From contig DJTE01000008.1 of the NCBI GenBank assembly GCA_002439165.1, positions 1-64,000 on the forward strand: a stretch of DNA of 64,000 nt, written 5' to 3'. The position numbers and the translations under genes are program-made. The notes beneath the pieces were generated by a model. The model searched no databases. It was not told the DNA's origin and was given only the letters and a program-made list of their open reading frames with translations. Positions 16,350-25,400 of the stretch are shown piece by piece (position 1 is the stretch's first letter; each line of letters opens with the position of its first letter). Source of the DNA: Chryseobacterium indologenes (lineage in GTDB: Bacteria; Bacteroidota; Bacteroidia; Flavobacteriales; Weeksellaceae).

Positions 16350-17669
16350 ATGAAAAAAAAGATATTGGTTTTGTCAACAGGCGACGTAAACGGTGCGTAT
16401 GAAGCGATGTACAAAGTGGCTCAGATTTTGAAAAATATGGGTCATGAAGTAGTACTTTGTGTCAAGAATAAAACAAAAACCGATGATTTCATAAAGCCGT
16501 ATATCCACGTACAGCACCAACCTTCTGTTAAAAATCCTTCTTTACTGGAAAGAATCATCCGAAAAATAAAGAAAAAATTCACACAGCAGGAGCCTGATAA
16601 AACCATTAAAAAAAAATTAGTCACAGACAGTAAATATTCTTTTTTAAGCAAAGATGAAATTACAGAAAACATCAATGTAGACAGCCTGCTAAAATCAGTT
16701 GGATTTACTCCTGATTTCATTTTTACAGGCATGACCATTGATTTTCTCAACAGTACTGATCTTCTCAATATATATAATGTTACCCGGGCAAAAATATATA
16801 ATATCACAGTAGATATGAACCACTTTACAGGAGGATGTCATTTTTCCTGGGGATGCGAAGGCTATACAAACAACTGTGATCACTGCCCTGCAATCCAGGA
16901 TGAATCTCAGAAACTGATTGCAAAGAATAATTTGGAAAGAAAATATCAAAATGCGCAGAAAGCTTTTTTCAAAATTATAGCAGGTTCCGGTTTAACCCTT
17001 GAACAGGCGAAAAAATCAAAAATATATAGAGATCAGGAGATAATATATAATGTTAACAGCCTAATAGACACCACCCTTCTCAACGACAAGAACAAAAATA
17101 TTGCTAAAAATATTTTTTCTTTAGCCAATGATCATTTCTATATTCTTACCGGAGCACAGAACATGGATGATCCGAGAAAGGGTTTTAAATATCTCATTGA
17201 GGCTTTGGAAATACTGGATCAGCAGCTTCCTGAGGACATAAAACAAAAAATCTGTCTTTTAGTAGTTTCCAATAGCATCAACAAAGAGTTTGAAAGGGTT
17301 ACGTTTAAGAAACAAAAAATAGATTATATAAAAGACTACAGACTATTATCACTGCTATATCAGGCTACAGATGTTTTTATCAATTCATCTATTGAGGATT
17401 CCGGCCCCATGATGGTCTCTGAAGCACTAGCATGTGGAACCCCTGTTGTTGGGTTTGATACTGGAGTAGTAACCAATATGGTCATAGATGATTACAACGG
17501 ATATAAAATCCCTATGAAAGACAGCCAAAAGCTAGCAGAGGGAATACTGAAGATATTTCAACTTGATCCGTACCAATATTCTGTTTTCTCAAAAAATGCA
17601 GTAAAGCAGGTAGAGGAATTTTCATCATATGGATATGTTGAAAATATTTTCACTAAAATTCTGGAATAA
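16350..17669 (+). CDS. Glycosyltransferase, GT4-like, with cysteine cluster
   Basis: The 439 residues have a GT-B fold: N-terminal MKKKILVLSTGDVNGAYEAMYKVA and a C-terminal nucleotide-sugar site with SIEDSGPMMVSEALACGTPVVGFDTGV. A Cys cluster (CHFSWGCEGYTNNCDHCP) in the N-terminal domain resembles the WcaC-like group, where it may bind metal. ATG 16350 is preferred to ATG 16338, which would overlap the Wzt gene and add only four residues. The DNA looks more AT-rich than the neighbouring sugar genes, as does the rest of this block up to about 21.5 kb. Confidence 0.82.
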   Translation: MKKKILVLSTGDVNGAYEAMYKVAQILKNMGHEVVLCVKNKTKTDDFIKPYIHVQHQPSVKNPSLLERIIRKIKKKFTQQEPDKTIKKKLVTDSKYSFLSKDEITENINVDSLLKSVGFTPDFIFTGMTIDFLNSTDLLNIYNVTRAKIYNITVDMNHFTGGCHFSWGCEGYTNNCDHCPAIQDESQKLIAKNNLERKYQNAQKAFFKIIAGSGLTLEQAKKSKIYRDQEIIYNVNSLIDTTLLNDKNKNIAKNIFSLANDHFYILTGAQNMDDPRKGFKYLIEALEILDQQLPEDIKQKICLLVVSNSINKEFERVTFKKQKIDYIKDYRLLSLLYQATDVFINSSIEDSGPMMVSEALACGTPVVGFDTGVVTNMVIDDYNGYKIPMKDSQKLAEGILKIFQLDPYQYSVFSKNAVKQVEEFSSYGYVENIFTKILE

Positions 17670-17760
17670 AATAAGAGCGGAAAACTCTATAAAAAGATTC
17701 CGGTTTTCAAAAATTGAAATTTGACAAAGTTTTCTTCCGGATCATCTAAATATTTAAACA

Positions 17761-18894
17761 ATGAGAAAAATTGCAATATTGGGAGCAAGCTACTTACAAC
17801 TGCCACTTGTTCAGAAAGCAAAAAAAAATGGATTGGAAGTTCATTGTTTTGCCTGGGATGATGGCAAAGCGGTTTGTAAAGACGTTTCCGACTTTTTTTA
17901 TGACATTTCAGTTTTAGATAAAGAAAAAATTCTTGAAACCTGTGAAAAAGTTAATATCAATGGTATCATTACTATTGCAACAGATATTTGCATTCCTACC
18001 ATTTCATATGTAGCCTCTCATCTGAATCTTATTTCCAATACCGAAGAATGCGCCCTGTTAACCACAAACAAATCTGCCATGCGGAAATGTTTTTATGAAA
18101 ACAGTATTCCTTCACCAAGATTTACAACACTACGATCCTATATGGAAGATTCAATTCAACATTTGAATTATCCTTTGGTAGTAAAGCCTTCAGACCGTTC
18201 TGGTAGTCTTGGCGTCGTGAAAGTTTTTAATGAAAGCGAATGTCAGGAAGCAATTGAAAAAGCAATTGAAGTTTCCTTCAGTAAAACCTGCGTTGTTGAA
18301 GAGTTTATCGAGGGCAGCGAAGTTAGTGTGGAAACGGTCAGCTGGCAAGGCTGTCACCACATCATTACCATTACAGATAAAATCATAACCGAGGAACCCT
18401 ATTTTGTAGAACTGGCCCATCATCAGCCAAGTAACCTACCGCAATCCATCCAAAACCAGATAAAAAAGATCACCCTGGAAGTCTTAAAGGTTACAGAAGT
18501 TGAGTACGGAGCATCTCATATAGAATTCAAAATAACAGCAGAAGGAAAAGTATATGTTGTTGAAATAGGCAGCAGAATGGGCGGCGATTTTATAGGTTCT
18601 GATCTTGTAGAATTATCAACAGGATTTGACTACGTACAATCTGTAATTGATATTGCGATGAATGAATATCAAGAAAAGAATATGACATTTTCCGGACAGC
18701 ATTATTCAGGAGTGTATTTCTTATCAAAAAACACAGAAATAATTCTGAATTATTTTAAAAATGATCCGATCAATGATGATTTCTCAGTTATAAAAAAAGA
18801 GATTCAAAACGATGAACTGAAAGATGTAAAAAGCAGTAACGACCGGTCTGGTTATCTCATTTATCAGGCAGATAAAAGAATAGATTTATTATGA
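17761..18894 (+). CDS. ATP-grasp domain protein
   Basis: The 377 residues follow the PurT/PurK/biotin-carboxylase type ATP-grasp layout: an N-terminal pre-ATP-grasp fold (KIAILGASYLQLPLVQKAKKNG), the ATP-binding strands around LVVKPSDRSGSLGVVKV and VVEEFIEGSEVSVETVSW, and metal-binding residues in YGASHIEFKIT and VEIGSRMGGDFIGSD. Such enzymes join a carboxylate to an amine or other nucleophile via an acyl-phosphate. It overlaps the next, PurN-like gene by 4 bp (ATGA), so the two are likely translated together. The substrate is unknown; formate or amino acid ligation to an amino sugar is an inference. Confidence 0.75.
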   Translation: MRKIAILGASYLQLPLVQKAKKNGLEVHCFAWDDGKAVCKDVSDFFYDISVLDKEKILETCEKVNINGIITIATDICIPTISYVASHLNLISNTEECALLTTNKSAMRKCFYENSIPSPRFTTLRSYMEDSIQHLNYPLVVKPSDRSGSLGVVKVFNESECQEAIEKAIEVSFSKTCVVEEFIEGSEVSVETVSWQGCHHIITITDKIITEEPYFVELAHHQPSNLPQSIQNQIKKITLEVLKVTEVEYGASHIEFKITAEGKVYVVEIGSRMGGDFIGSDLVELSTGFDYVQSVIDIAMNEYQEKNMTFSGQHYSGVYFLSKNTEIILNYFKNDPINDDFSVIKKEIQNDELKDVKSSNDRSGYLIYQADKRIDLL

Positions 18895-19559
18895 AAAAAG
18901 TTGTTTTCCTTGTTTCTGGAGGAGGTGGAACTCTGATATTCATCAATGAAATAGCATCCCTATTAAAGCTTCCCATCAAAATAGTAGGTGTAATAAGCGA
19001 CAGGAGCTGTAATGCTTTGGATTATGCCCAAAAAAACAATATTCCTTCCCATCAGATAGAGTACAGCAGGCAAAATAATGCCGGTCTTAAAAATATATTA
19101 CTACAAATTTCGCCGGATATTGTTATAACCAATATTCATAAAATCATTGATAAGGAAATTGTAGATTTGTTTCAGTCGAAGTTGATCAACCTTCATTATT
19201 CACTTCTGCCCTCTTTTTCAGGTTTTATAGGAATGAAAACAGTAGAAGCGGCAAAAAAGGCAAACTCAAAATTCATAGGAGCCACTGTACATAAGGTAGA
19301 CGAGATTGTGGATCATGGTGAAATCTTGGCACAAAGCTGCTTTCCTGTAGATTGGGATACAGCCGGTTTAGTGGAAGATACTGTATTCCGCTCGGCATGT
19401 TTGTGCCTGCTGAACGTTTTATTATTCGATGGTTCCAATAAAAAGGAATTCCCTTTCATCAAAATACATAATACTGATGTATCATTTTCTCCTTCTTTAT
19501 GTTTTGATGTCTCGGATATTAATGAAAAATTTTGGGATCGAATAAAAGAATTAGCATGA
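18891..19559 (+). CDS. PurN-like N-formyltransferase, probably acting on a nucleotide amino sugar
   Basis: The 222 residues match the compact formyltransferase fold of PurN: the substrate loop SGGGGTLIF, and the catalytic triad Asn100 and His102 in NLHYSLLPSFSG with Asp141 in VDHGEIL. PurN formylates glycinamide ribonucleotide with N10-formyl-tetrahydrofolate. In this locus, between an ATP-grasp protein and a 4-amino-sugar aminotransferase, N-formylation of dTDP-4-amino-4,6-dideoxyhexose is more likely. Sugar formyltransferases such as VioF are usually longer and of a different subgroup, so this PurN-sized one is worth noting. A housekeeping purine role cannot be fully excluded. Confidence 0.75.
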   Translation: MKKVVFLVSGGGGTLIFINEIASLLKLPIKIVGVISDRSCNALDYAQKNNIPSHQIEYSRQNNAGLKNILLQISPDIVITNIHKIIDKEIVDLFQSKLINLHYSLLPSFSGFIGMKTVEAAKKANSKFIGATVHKVDEIVDHGEILAQSCFPVDWDTAGLVEDTVFRSACLCLLNVLLFDGSNKKEFPFIKIHNTDVSFSPSLCFDVSDINEKFWDRIKELA

Positions 19560-19696
19560 TGCTCTCTGCTACAAAAGACAGGTTTAAATGCCGAAAAAGT
19601 AAATTATTAAGGATATAACACTCCTAAAAATTACTGTCAGCCATTAATACAACAAACTAAATCCAGAAAATCCTGCGGAGATTGTACTATAGAATG

Positions 19697-19704
19697 TAAA
19701 TTTG
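19697..19704 (+). promoter_or_regulatory. Promoter -7 element before the WecE-like gene
   Basis: TAAATTTG fits TAnnTTTG within the 202-bp gap 19560-19761, 58 nt before the ATG at 19762. No good -33 partner is seen. Confidence 0.5.
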
Positions 19705-19761
19705 TCTTTGTATCAAAATTTTAAAAATTTGTAAATTCAAGATTCAAAAAATTAAAACACT

Positions 19762-20913
19762 ATGATTCCATTTAATAAGCCGTTTATAGTAGGAAACGAA
19801 CTTAAATATATTGAAGAAGCGGTAAAAAGCGGCAAAATTTCAGGAGACGGAATTTTCACAAAAAAATGTCATGCTTTTTTTGAAGAAAAATTTGGCTTTC
19901 AGAAAGTACTGCTTACCACATCCTGTACCGATGCTTTGGAAATGGCGGCTATATTGTGTGATATTCAGGAAGGTGATGAAGTTATTGTTCCCAGCTATAC
20001 CTTCGTTTCCTCTGCCAATGCTTTTGTATTGCGGGGTGCTAAAATAGTTTTTGCAGACTCTTATGCCAATAATCCCAATATTAACCCTGCGGAAATTGAA
20101 AAATGTATTACAGAAAAAACAAAGGTTATTGTTCCCGTACACTATGCGGGAGTTGCTTGTGATATGGAAGCCATCATGAATTTGGCGAAAAAGCACAACC
20201 TTTTTGTTGTAGAGGATGCAGCACAGGCCATTGACAGTTACTATACATTTTCTGACGGTACAAAAAAAGCATTGGGATCCATCGGAGATTTCTCTGCCTT
20301 TTCATTCCATGAAACAAAAAATATCATTTGCGGAGAAGGAGGGATGCTTGTCATCAACAATCAGAAATACAATACACGCGCTGAAATAATCCGGGAAAAA
20401 GGGACAAACAGAAGTGCTTTTTTCAGAGGAGAAGTAAATAAATATGGCTGGGTAGATCTTGGTTCATCATTTCTTCCATCAGAAATATTATCAGCATTTT
20501 TATATGCACAGCTTGAAAACCTTCCGACTATACAGGCTAAAAGAATCAGCATCTGGCAGAATTATTACAGCAGTCTATCTGATTTACAGAAAAAAGGACT
20601 GATAAAACTACCGGAAATTCCGGGTTATGCGACGAACAATGCCCATATGTTCTATATTATCTGCAGAAACTACGGGGAAAGATCAAACCTGATCCAATAT
20701 CTGAAAACAAGAGATGTTCATCCCGTTTTTCACTACCTGAGCCTGAATAAAAGTGAATTCTTTTTGAAAGACAATTCCCCTATTGATATTCCCAACTCAG
20801 ATCATTTTACAGACTGTCTTTTAAGACTGCCATTCTATTACGAGCTGAAAAAAACAGAACAGGAAAACATCATCAGTCTCATTCTTGAGTATTATTCAAC
20901 ACTGGAAAATTAG
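19762..20913 (+). CDS. wecE: dTDP-4-amino-4,6-dideoxygalactose transaminase (WecE-like)
   Basis: PLP aminotransferase converting dTDP-4-keto-6-deoxyglucose, made by RfbA and RfbB, to dTDP-Fuc4N. The 383 residues begin MIPFNKPFIVGNELKYIEEA, typical of RffA/WecE, and keep VPSYTFVSSANAF, EDAAQAID, and the PLP lysine in SFHETKNIICGEGG (Lys186). This is a second aminotransferase using the same 4-keto precursor as the FdtA/FdtB branch, so the locus probably makes both 3-amino and 4-amino sugars. The formyltransferase just upstream is a plausible next step. Confidence 0.88.
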   Translation: MIPFNKPFIVGNELKYIEEAVKSGKISGDGIFTKKCHAFFEEKFGFQKVLLTTSCTDALEMAAILCDIQEGDEVIVPSYTFVSSANAFVLRGAKIVFADSYANNPNINPAEIEKCITEKTKVIVPVHYAGVACDMEAIMNLAKKHNLFVVEDAAQAIDSYYTFSDGTKKALGSIGDFSAFSFHETKNIICGEGGMLVINNQKYNTRAEIIREKGTNRSAFFRGEVNKYGWVDLGSSFLPSEILSAFLYAQLENLPTIQAKRISIWQNYYSSLSDLQKKGLIKLPEIPGYATNNAHMFYIICRNYGERSNLIQYLKTRDVHPVFHYLSLNKSEFFLKDNSPIDIPNSDHFTDCLLRLPFYYELKKTEQENIISLILEYYSTLEN

Positions 20914-20924
20914 CAACAGGAAAT

Positions 20925-21539
20925 ATGGGCTTCATAAAAAAACATATTATTAAATTCATATTCAAAATCCTGCATTCAGACGCTTATAAAAAGTATAAGC
21001 AGCAACAGAATGACAACTGGGCGAAAAACAACTTCAAAGCCTTTGGAAAACAGTCAAGTCTTCCGGAGATTTTTTGGATCAAAAACCCTAAATATATAGC
21101 AATTGGGGATAACTTCAGCTCATTATTCAATTTAAGACTGGAAGCATGGGATAATTTTTACGGAGAATCTTTTCACCCTGAAATCATGATCGGGGATAAT
21201 GTCATTTTTAATTCTGATGTTCATATTGGAGCCATCAATAAAATCAGTATTGGCAATAACGTATTAATGGCTAGCAGAATATATATTTCCGACCACTCAC
21301 ATGGAAATATCAGTATTGAGGACCTGGATAAAACTCCGGGAGAAAGACCACTATATTCCAAAGGCCCCGTTATTATTGAAGATAATGTATGGATTGGTGA
21401 AGGAGTCTGCATATTGCCGGGAGTTACTATTGGTGAAAACTGCATCATAGGGGCTAATTCGGTAGTTAATAAAAGCTTTCCAAAAAATTCGGTAATTGCA
21501 GGAATCCCTGCTAAACTGATAAAAACATTAGAAAAATAA
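20925..21539 (+). CDS. Hexapeptide-repeat (LbH) acyltransferase
   Basis: The 204 residues have left-handed beta-helix repeats from about residue 85 (IMIGDNVIFNSDVHIG, ISIGNNVLMASRIYI, VIIEDNVWIGEGVCI, VTIGENCIIGANSVV), with the active-site-like histidine region SDHSHG, as in colanic-acid and maltose/galactoside acetyltransferases. It most likely O-acetylates a sugar using acetyl-CoA. It starts 11 bp after the WecE-like gene and 3 bp separate it from the WbsX-like gene. N-acetylation of dTDP-Fuc4N is an alternative. Confidence 0.82.
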   Translation: MGFIKKHIIKFIFKILHSDAYKKYKQQQNDNWAKNNFKAFGKQSSLPEIFWIKNPKYIAIGDNFSSLFNLRLEAWDNFYGESFHPEIMIGDNVIFNSDVHIGAINKISIGNNVLMASRIYISDHSHGNISIEDLDKTPGERPLYSKGPVIIEDNVWIGEGVCILPGVTIGENCIIGANSVVNKSFPKNSVIAGIPAKLIKTLEK

Positions 21540-21542
21540 TTT

Positions 21543-22661
21543 ATGAAAAAAATAAAAACACTTGCATTTTATCTCCCTCAATATCATCCCATTCCGGAAA
21601 ATGATGAATGGTGGGGAAAAGGATTTACAGAGTGGACCAACGTAGGTAAGGCAAAACCTTTATTTGAAGGGCATGAACAACCCATTTACCCTGCTGACCT
21701 GGGGTATTATGACCTACGTGTTCCCGAAGTAAGAGAACAGCAGGCTCAAATGGCTCGTGACTATGGAGTTTATGGCTTTATTTATTATCATTACTGGTTT
21801 GGAAACGGAAAACAATTGCTTGAACGTATAGCCTATGAAGTACTGAAATCCGGCAAACCGGACTTCCCATTCTGCTTCTGCTGGGCCAATGAAACCTGGT
21901 CCGGAATATGGCACGGTTTAAAAGATAAAGTTTTGGCCGAACAAATATATTCTGATGAAGATCTTATAGCTCATTTTGAATACCTCCTGCCCTTTTTTAA
22001 AGACAGCAGATATATCAAAGTAGACAATAAGCCTGTTTTGGTGGTATATGATCCTATTCACCTACAGGACAAAGCCCCGGAATACCTTGAAAAATTCAAT
22101 ACTCTTGCAAAAGAAAACGGATTCAGCGGACTTTATCTTATTGCCAGCAACAAAACTGAAGACAACTATGGCTATCACCACCTGGGATATCAGGCTAAAA
22201 TATCGAATGCCTTTATGAGAGCATGGCGGCCCCATATGAATAAAAGACCTCCTATTTCAGCAAAACAATATTATACGAATAGAATCAAGGGACTTTTAGG
22301 ACTTAAAACAGTCAGCTTTCAAAAACCTGTTGATATTCAGAATGCACCCGATGTAGTGAATGATCTGCATTTTGATGAGGCTGATGTGGCTACCTTCCCA
22401 TGCCTTATTCCTAATTGGGATAATACTCCAAGAAGTGGCAGCCGTGGAATTATTTTAGGAAATAACAGTCCTGAACTTTTTGAAAAACAGGTAGAAAAAG
22501 CGGTAGACTTCTTGAAAAATAAGCACTACCCTGAAAATTTTTTAGTTGTAAAATCATGGAATGAATGGGCAGAAGGAAATATCCTGGAACCAGACCATAA
22601 AAACGGATTTGGATATCTGAATGCTCTTAAAAAGATTTTATCAAAAGAAGGACAGCTATGA
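21543..22661 (+). CDS. WbsX-like glycosyltransferase / GH99-like domain protein
   Basis: The 372 residues match the Glyco_tran_WbsX family found in O-antigen and capsule loci: LAFYLPQYHPIPENDEWWGKGFTEW at the start, CWANETWSGIWHG in the middle and VVKSWNEWAEGNILEPD near the end. These Glu-containing motifs are like those of GH99 endo-mannosidase folds, so whether the family transfers or cleaves sugars is not settled. The stop overlaps the start of the next GT2 gene (ATGA). Confidence 0.85.
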   Translation: MKKIKTLAFYLPQYHPIPENDEWWGKGFTEWTNVGKAKPLFEGHEQPIYPADLGYYDLRVPEVREQQAQMARDYGVYGFIYYHYWFGNGKQLLERIAYEVLKSGKPDFPFCFCWANETWSGIWHGLKDKVLAEQIYSDEDLIAHFEYLLPFFKDSRYIKVDNKPVLVVYDPIHLQDKAPEYLEKFNTLAKENGFSGLYLIASNKTEDNYGYHHLGYQAKISNAFMRAWRPHMNKRPPISAKQYYTNRIKGLLGLKTVSFQKPVDIQNAPDVVNDLHFDEADVATFPCLIPNWDNTPRSGSRGIILGNNSPELFEKQVEKAVDFLKNKHYPENFLVVKSWNEWAEGNILEPDHKNGFGYLNALKKILSKEGQL

Positions 22662-23512
22662 GTAAAATAAGCATTCTGATTGCAAATTACAATAACGGAC
22701 ATTTTTTCAAAGAATGTTTTGACAGTCTTATCGCCCAAACATTTACAGATTGGGAAGCTGTTATTCTCGACGATGCATCAAAAGATAATTCTCTTGAACT
22801 CATTAAAAATATAATTCAGGATGATTCCCGTTTTAAGATATATGCCAATGAGACCAATAAAGGAGTGGGCTACACAAAAAGAAGACTTGTAGAACTAGGC
22901 AGTTCCGAAATTTGCGGATTCCTGGATCCTGATGACGCACTGGCTGAAGAGGCATTGGAAACCGTATTTACAGCCCATTCGGAAAATCCTGATGCAGGAC
23001 TTATCTATTCCAACTTTATTTTCTGTGATCATCAGCTCAATAAGATAAAAGTTCACAAAGCTACTCAAATCAATGATTTAGACGAAAAATACCTGAACTT
23101 TAATGCTGAGATTTCACACTTTGCCACATTCAAAAAATCCATTTACGATAAAACATCAGGCATCGATACTTATCTGAAAATGGCTGAAGATAAAGACTGG
23201 TATATGAAAATATGTGAAGTGGCCCCGGTAAAGCATATAGACAAAGATCTTTACCTTTACAGGATACATGGCGGCGGAATATCGAATAAAAGTGAGAATC
23301 AGGCAAATTATTGGCACTGGCTTGCATTGATAAAAATGGCAGAAAGAAGAAATATTGACATTGAAAGTCTGTTTCTTGAAAATTTTGTACGCAGAAAAGA
23401 ATATGATAAAGAAATAGACCAAAATAACAATCTTAAAAACAAACTAAAACAGTCCCGCTGGATAAAACTGGGACGTTTACTAGGATTCTGTAAATTTTAT
23501 AAACACCTGTAA
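22658..23512 (+). CDS. Family 2 glycosyltransferase
   Basis: The 284 residues have a GT-A fold: ISILIANYNNGHFFKECFDSL, the nucleotide site LDDASKDNS, the metal-binding DPDD in CGFLDPDDALAEEAL, and a catalytic-loop candidate MAEDKDWYMKI. It has no membrane helix. It overlaps its neighbours on both sides (ATGA at 22658, TAATG at 23512), so this is a tightly coupled operon. It is a close relative of the GT2 at 45214-46053. Confidence 0.88.
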   Translation: MSKISILIANYNNGHFFKECFDSLIAQTFTDWEAVILDDASKDNSLELIKNIIQDDSRFKIYANETNKGVGYTKRRLVELGSSEICGFLDPDDALAEEALETVFTAHSENPDAGLIYSNFIFCDHQLNKIKVHKATQINDLDEKYLNFNAEISHFATFKKSIYDKTSGIDTYLKMAEDKDWYMKICEVAPVKHIDKDLYLYRIHGGGISNKSENQANYWHWLALIKMAERRNIDIESLFLENFVRRKEYDKEIDQNNNLKNKLKQSRWIKLGRLLGFCKFYKHL

Positions 23513-24378
23513 TGAATCATAAAAAGGTCTCCGTCATCGTTCCCTGCTACAACCAGGCCGTCTATCTGGACGAGTGCCTGCAGTCGGTTCTTGACCAGAC
23601 CCACCAGAACTGGGAATGCATTATTGTGAATGACGGTTCAACAGATCATACGGAAGCCGTGGCCAGAAAATGGGCCCAAAAGGACAGCCGTTTTCAATAC
23701 GTGTATAAAGAAAACGGAGGCTTATCCTCTGCCAGAAACGCAGGCCTTGAAAAAGCTTCCGGAGACTATGTTCAGTTTCTGGATTCGGATGATACGATCC
23801 ACAGGGACAAATTTTCAAAAAGTCTTTCCCCGGATAAAGAATATCCGCTGGCCGTAAGCCAGTTCACCATTTATAAAAACGGGATGCACCTCTCCGGATA
23901 CAACCGCGTTGAACAGGATTTTTTAACGTTTGAAGGCATTGTATTCGGATGGGACCTGAAGTTCAGTATTCCAATCCACTGTGCCCTGGTTTCCCGGAAG
24001 CTTCTGGAAGGATTCCGGTTTGACACTTCACTGACAAGCTGTGAGGACTGGCTGATGTGGATCTACATTACCCAGGACAACCCTGAAGCTCTTCTGGTAG
24101 ATGAACCTTTGGCCCATTACCGCAAAGAAGACAATAACAACAGCATGTCCTCCGATCTTTACAAGATCCTCCTGCAGAGAATCAGAATATTTCCCATCCT
24201 GAAAAAACTGTATGGTGATGATCTTCACGACAGGCTGGTGTATCACATTATAGAAGTGCGCTCCACGCAGTATATCCAGCAGAGAAATGAATTCAATAAA
24301 GTGACAGGCGGACGGGCTGTTTCCGGATACCTGGCTTTAAAAAAGTATTATTACCGCCTTTTTCAAAAAAAGAACTGA
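23512..24378 (+). CDS. Family 2 glycosyltransferase
   Basis: Classical GT-A enzyme of 288 residues with VSVIVPCYNQAVYLDECLQSV, IIVNDGSTDHT, the NGGLSSARNAGLE loop, the DXD-type motif LDSDD, and SCEDWLMWIYI as probable catalytic-base region. Its DNA is visibly richer in G and C than the block 16.3-22.6 kb; one sampled 60-base line (23521-23580) has 33 G+C, against 22 in 17821-17880. This may mean a different origin for the two blocks. Confidence 0.88.
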   Translation: MNHKKVSVIVPCYNQAVYLDECLQSVLDQTHQNWECIIVNDGSTDHTEAVARKWAQKDSRFQYVYKENGGLSSARNAGLEKASGDYVQFLDSDDTIHRDKFSKSLSPDKEYPLAVSQFTIYKNGMHLSGYNRVEQDFLTFEGIVFGWDLKFSIPIHCALVSRKLLEGFRFDTSLTSCEDWLMWIYITQDNPEALLVDEPLAHYRKEDNNNSMSSDLYKILLQRIRIFPILKKLYGDDLHDRLVYHIIEVRSTQYIQQRNEFNKVTGGRAVSGYLALKKYYYRLFQKKN

Positions 24379-24395
24379 TCCCTGACCCCACACAA

Positions 24396-25322
24396 ATGAC
24401 CTCATCCGTAGCCCTTTGCACCTATAATGGTGAAACCTATATTGCCGAACAGCTGGACAGCATTCTGAGCCAGACCCTTCCGGTATCTGAGATCATCATC
24501 TGTGACGACCGGTCTTCAGACGGCACCGTAAAAATCCTGAAAGACTATTCAGAAAAACATCCGGACATCATTAAAATCTATGAAAACCCTGAAAATCTGG
24601 GTTATGTAGGAAACTTTGAAAAAGCCATGTCCCTGTGTAAAGGTGATGTTGTTTTCCTATGTGACCAGGACGACCGCTGGTATCCTCATAAAAACGAATA
24701 CATGACCCGGATTTTTGAGAATAACAATTCTATTAATATCGTCTGCCACAATATTAAACTTTTCGGTGAACCGGTGAACGGTGCTGAAGAAATAACCTAC
24801 TGGGATCTTGACACCAACGGGCCGGATCAGTTTACCGGACATCAGGACATCATCAAAAGAATTTTATTTCAGGGAAATATCTTCCCCGGGATGAGCATGG
24901 CCATCCGGAATACCTTTCTTAAAGAACATCTTCCTTTAAAGAAAATAAACCCCGTCATTATCCACGATTATGAACTTCTGCTTCTGGCTGCCGATAAAAA
25001 TTCGGTACGGACAGATGCAGCCATTCTGGGAGAATACCGGATCCATCCTAAGCAAAGCATCGGTTTTAACACATTTTCAAAGCTTAATACCTCCGAAAAT
25101 ACTCCGGTCACCAGGGAAACTCTTTTTTCGGTATTCCAGAGAAATACTTTTGTAAAAGAAACGGTTTCCGGCCTTCAGCTAACCCCCTCACTGAAAAACG
25201 GATACAGAGAATACTGTCTCCGGTATTACAGGAATTACCTGAAAAGCCTTTCTCCCTTACAACGATTAATAACCAAAATAAAAATGAAATACTATTTTCA
25301 TATCTTTGATTACCTTAAATAA
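24396..25322 (+). CDS. Family 2 glycosyltransferase
   Basis: The 308 residues show SVALCTYNGETYIAEQLDSIL, IICDDRSSDGT, LGYVGNFEKAM and the metal motif LCDQDDRW, a pattern common in rhamnosyltransferase-like GT2 enzymes. It starts 17 bp after the previous GT2 and is followed by a 78-bp gap. The sugar donor is not predictable. Confidence 0.87.
   Translation: MTSSVALCTYNGETYIAEQLDSILSQTLPVSEIIICDDRSSDGTVKILKDYSEKHPDIIKIYENPENLGYVGNFEKAMSLCKGDVVFLCDQDDRWYPHKNEYMTRIFENNNSINIVCHNIKLFGEPVNGAEEITYWDLDTNGPDQFTGHQDIIKRILFQGNIFPGMSMAIRNTFLKEHLPLKKINPVIIHDYELLLLAADKNSVRTDAAILGEYRIHPKQSIGFNTFSKLNTSENTPVTRETLFSVFQRNTFVKETVSGLQLTPSLKNGYREYCLRYYRNYLKSLSPLQRLITKIKMKYYFHIFDYLK
25301..25308 (+). promoter_or_regulatory. 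Possible internal promoter -7 element
   Basis: TATCTTTG fits TAnnTTTG at the extreme 3' end of the GT2 gene and lies 92 nt before the next ATG (25401). It is the only candidate for that gene besides read-through. It falls in coding sequence, so chance is quite possible. Confidence 0.25.
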
Positions 25323-25400
25323 AACTGCCGGCTCCTGAGCCGTAAAAGATATGAAAGTACTGTTCCCACATATAACACAATTAATGAAAATATTTAACCC

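Noticed and set aside
17682..17715. GAAAAC/GTTTTC inverted repeat between the GT4 and ATP-grasp genes
   Set aside because: A 6-bp stem with a large loop and no T-tract; too weak to call a terminator.
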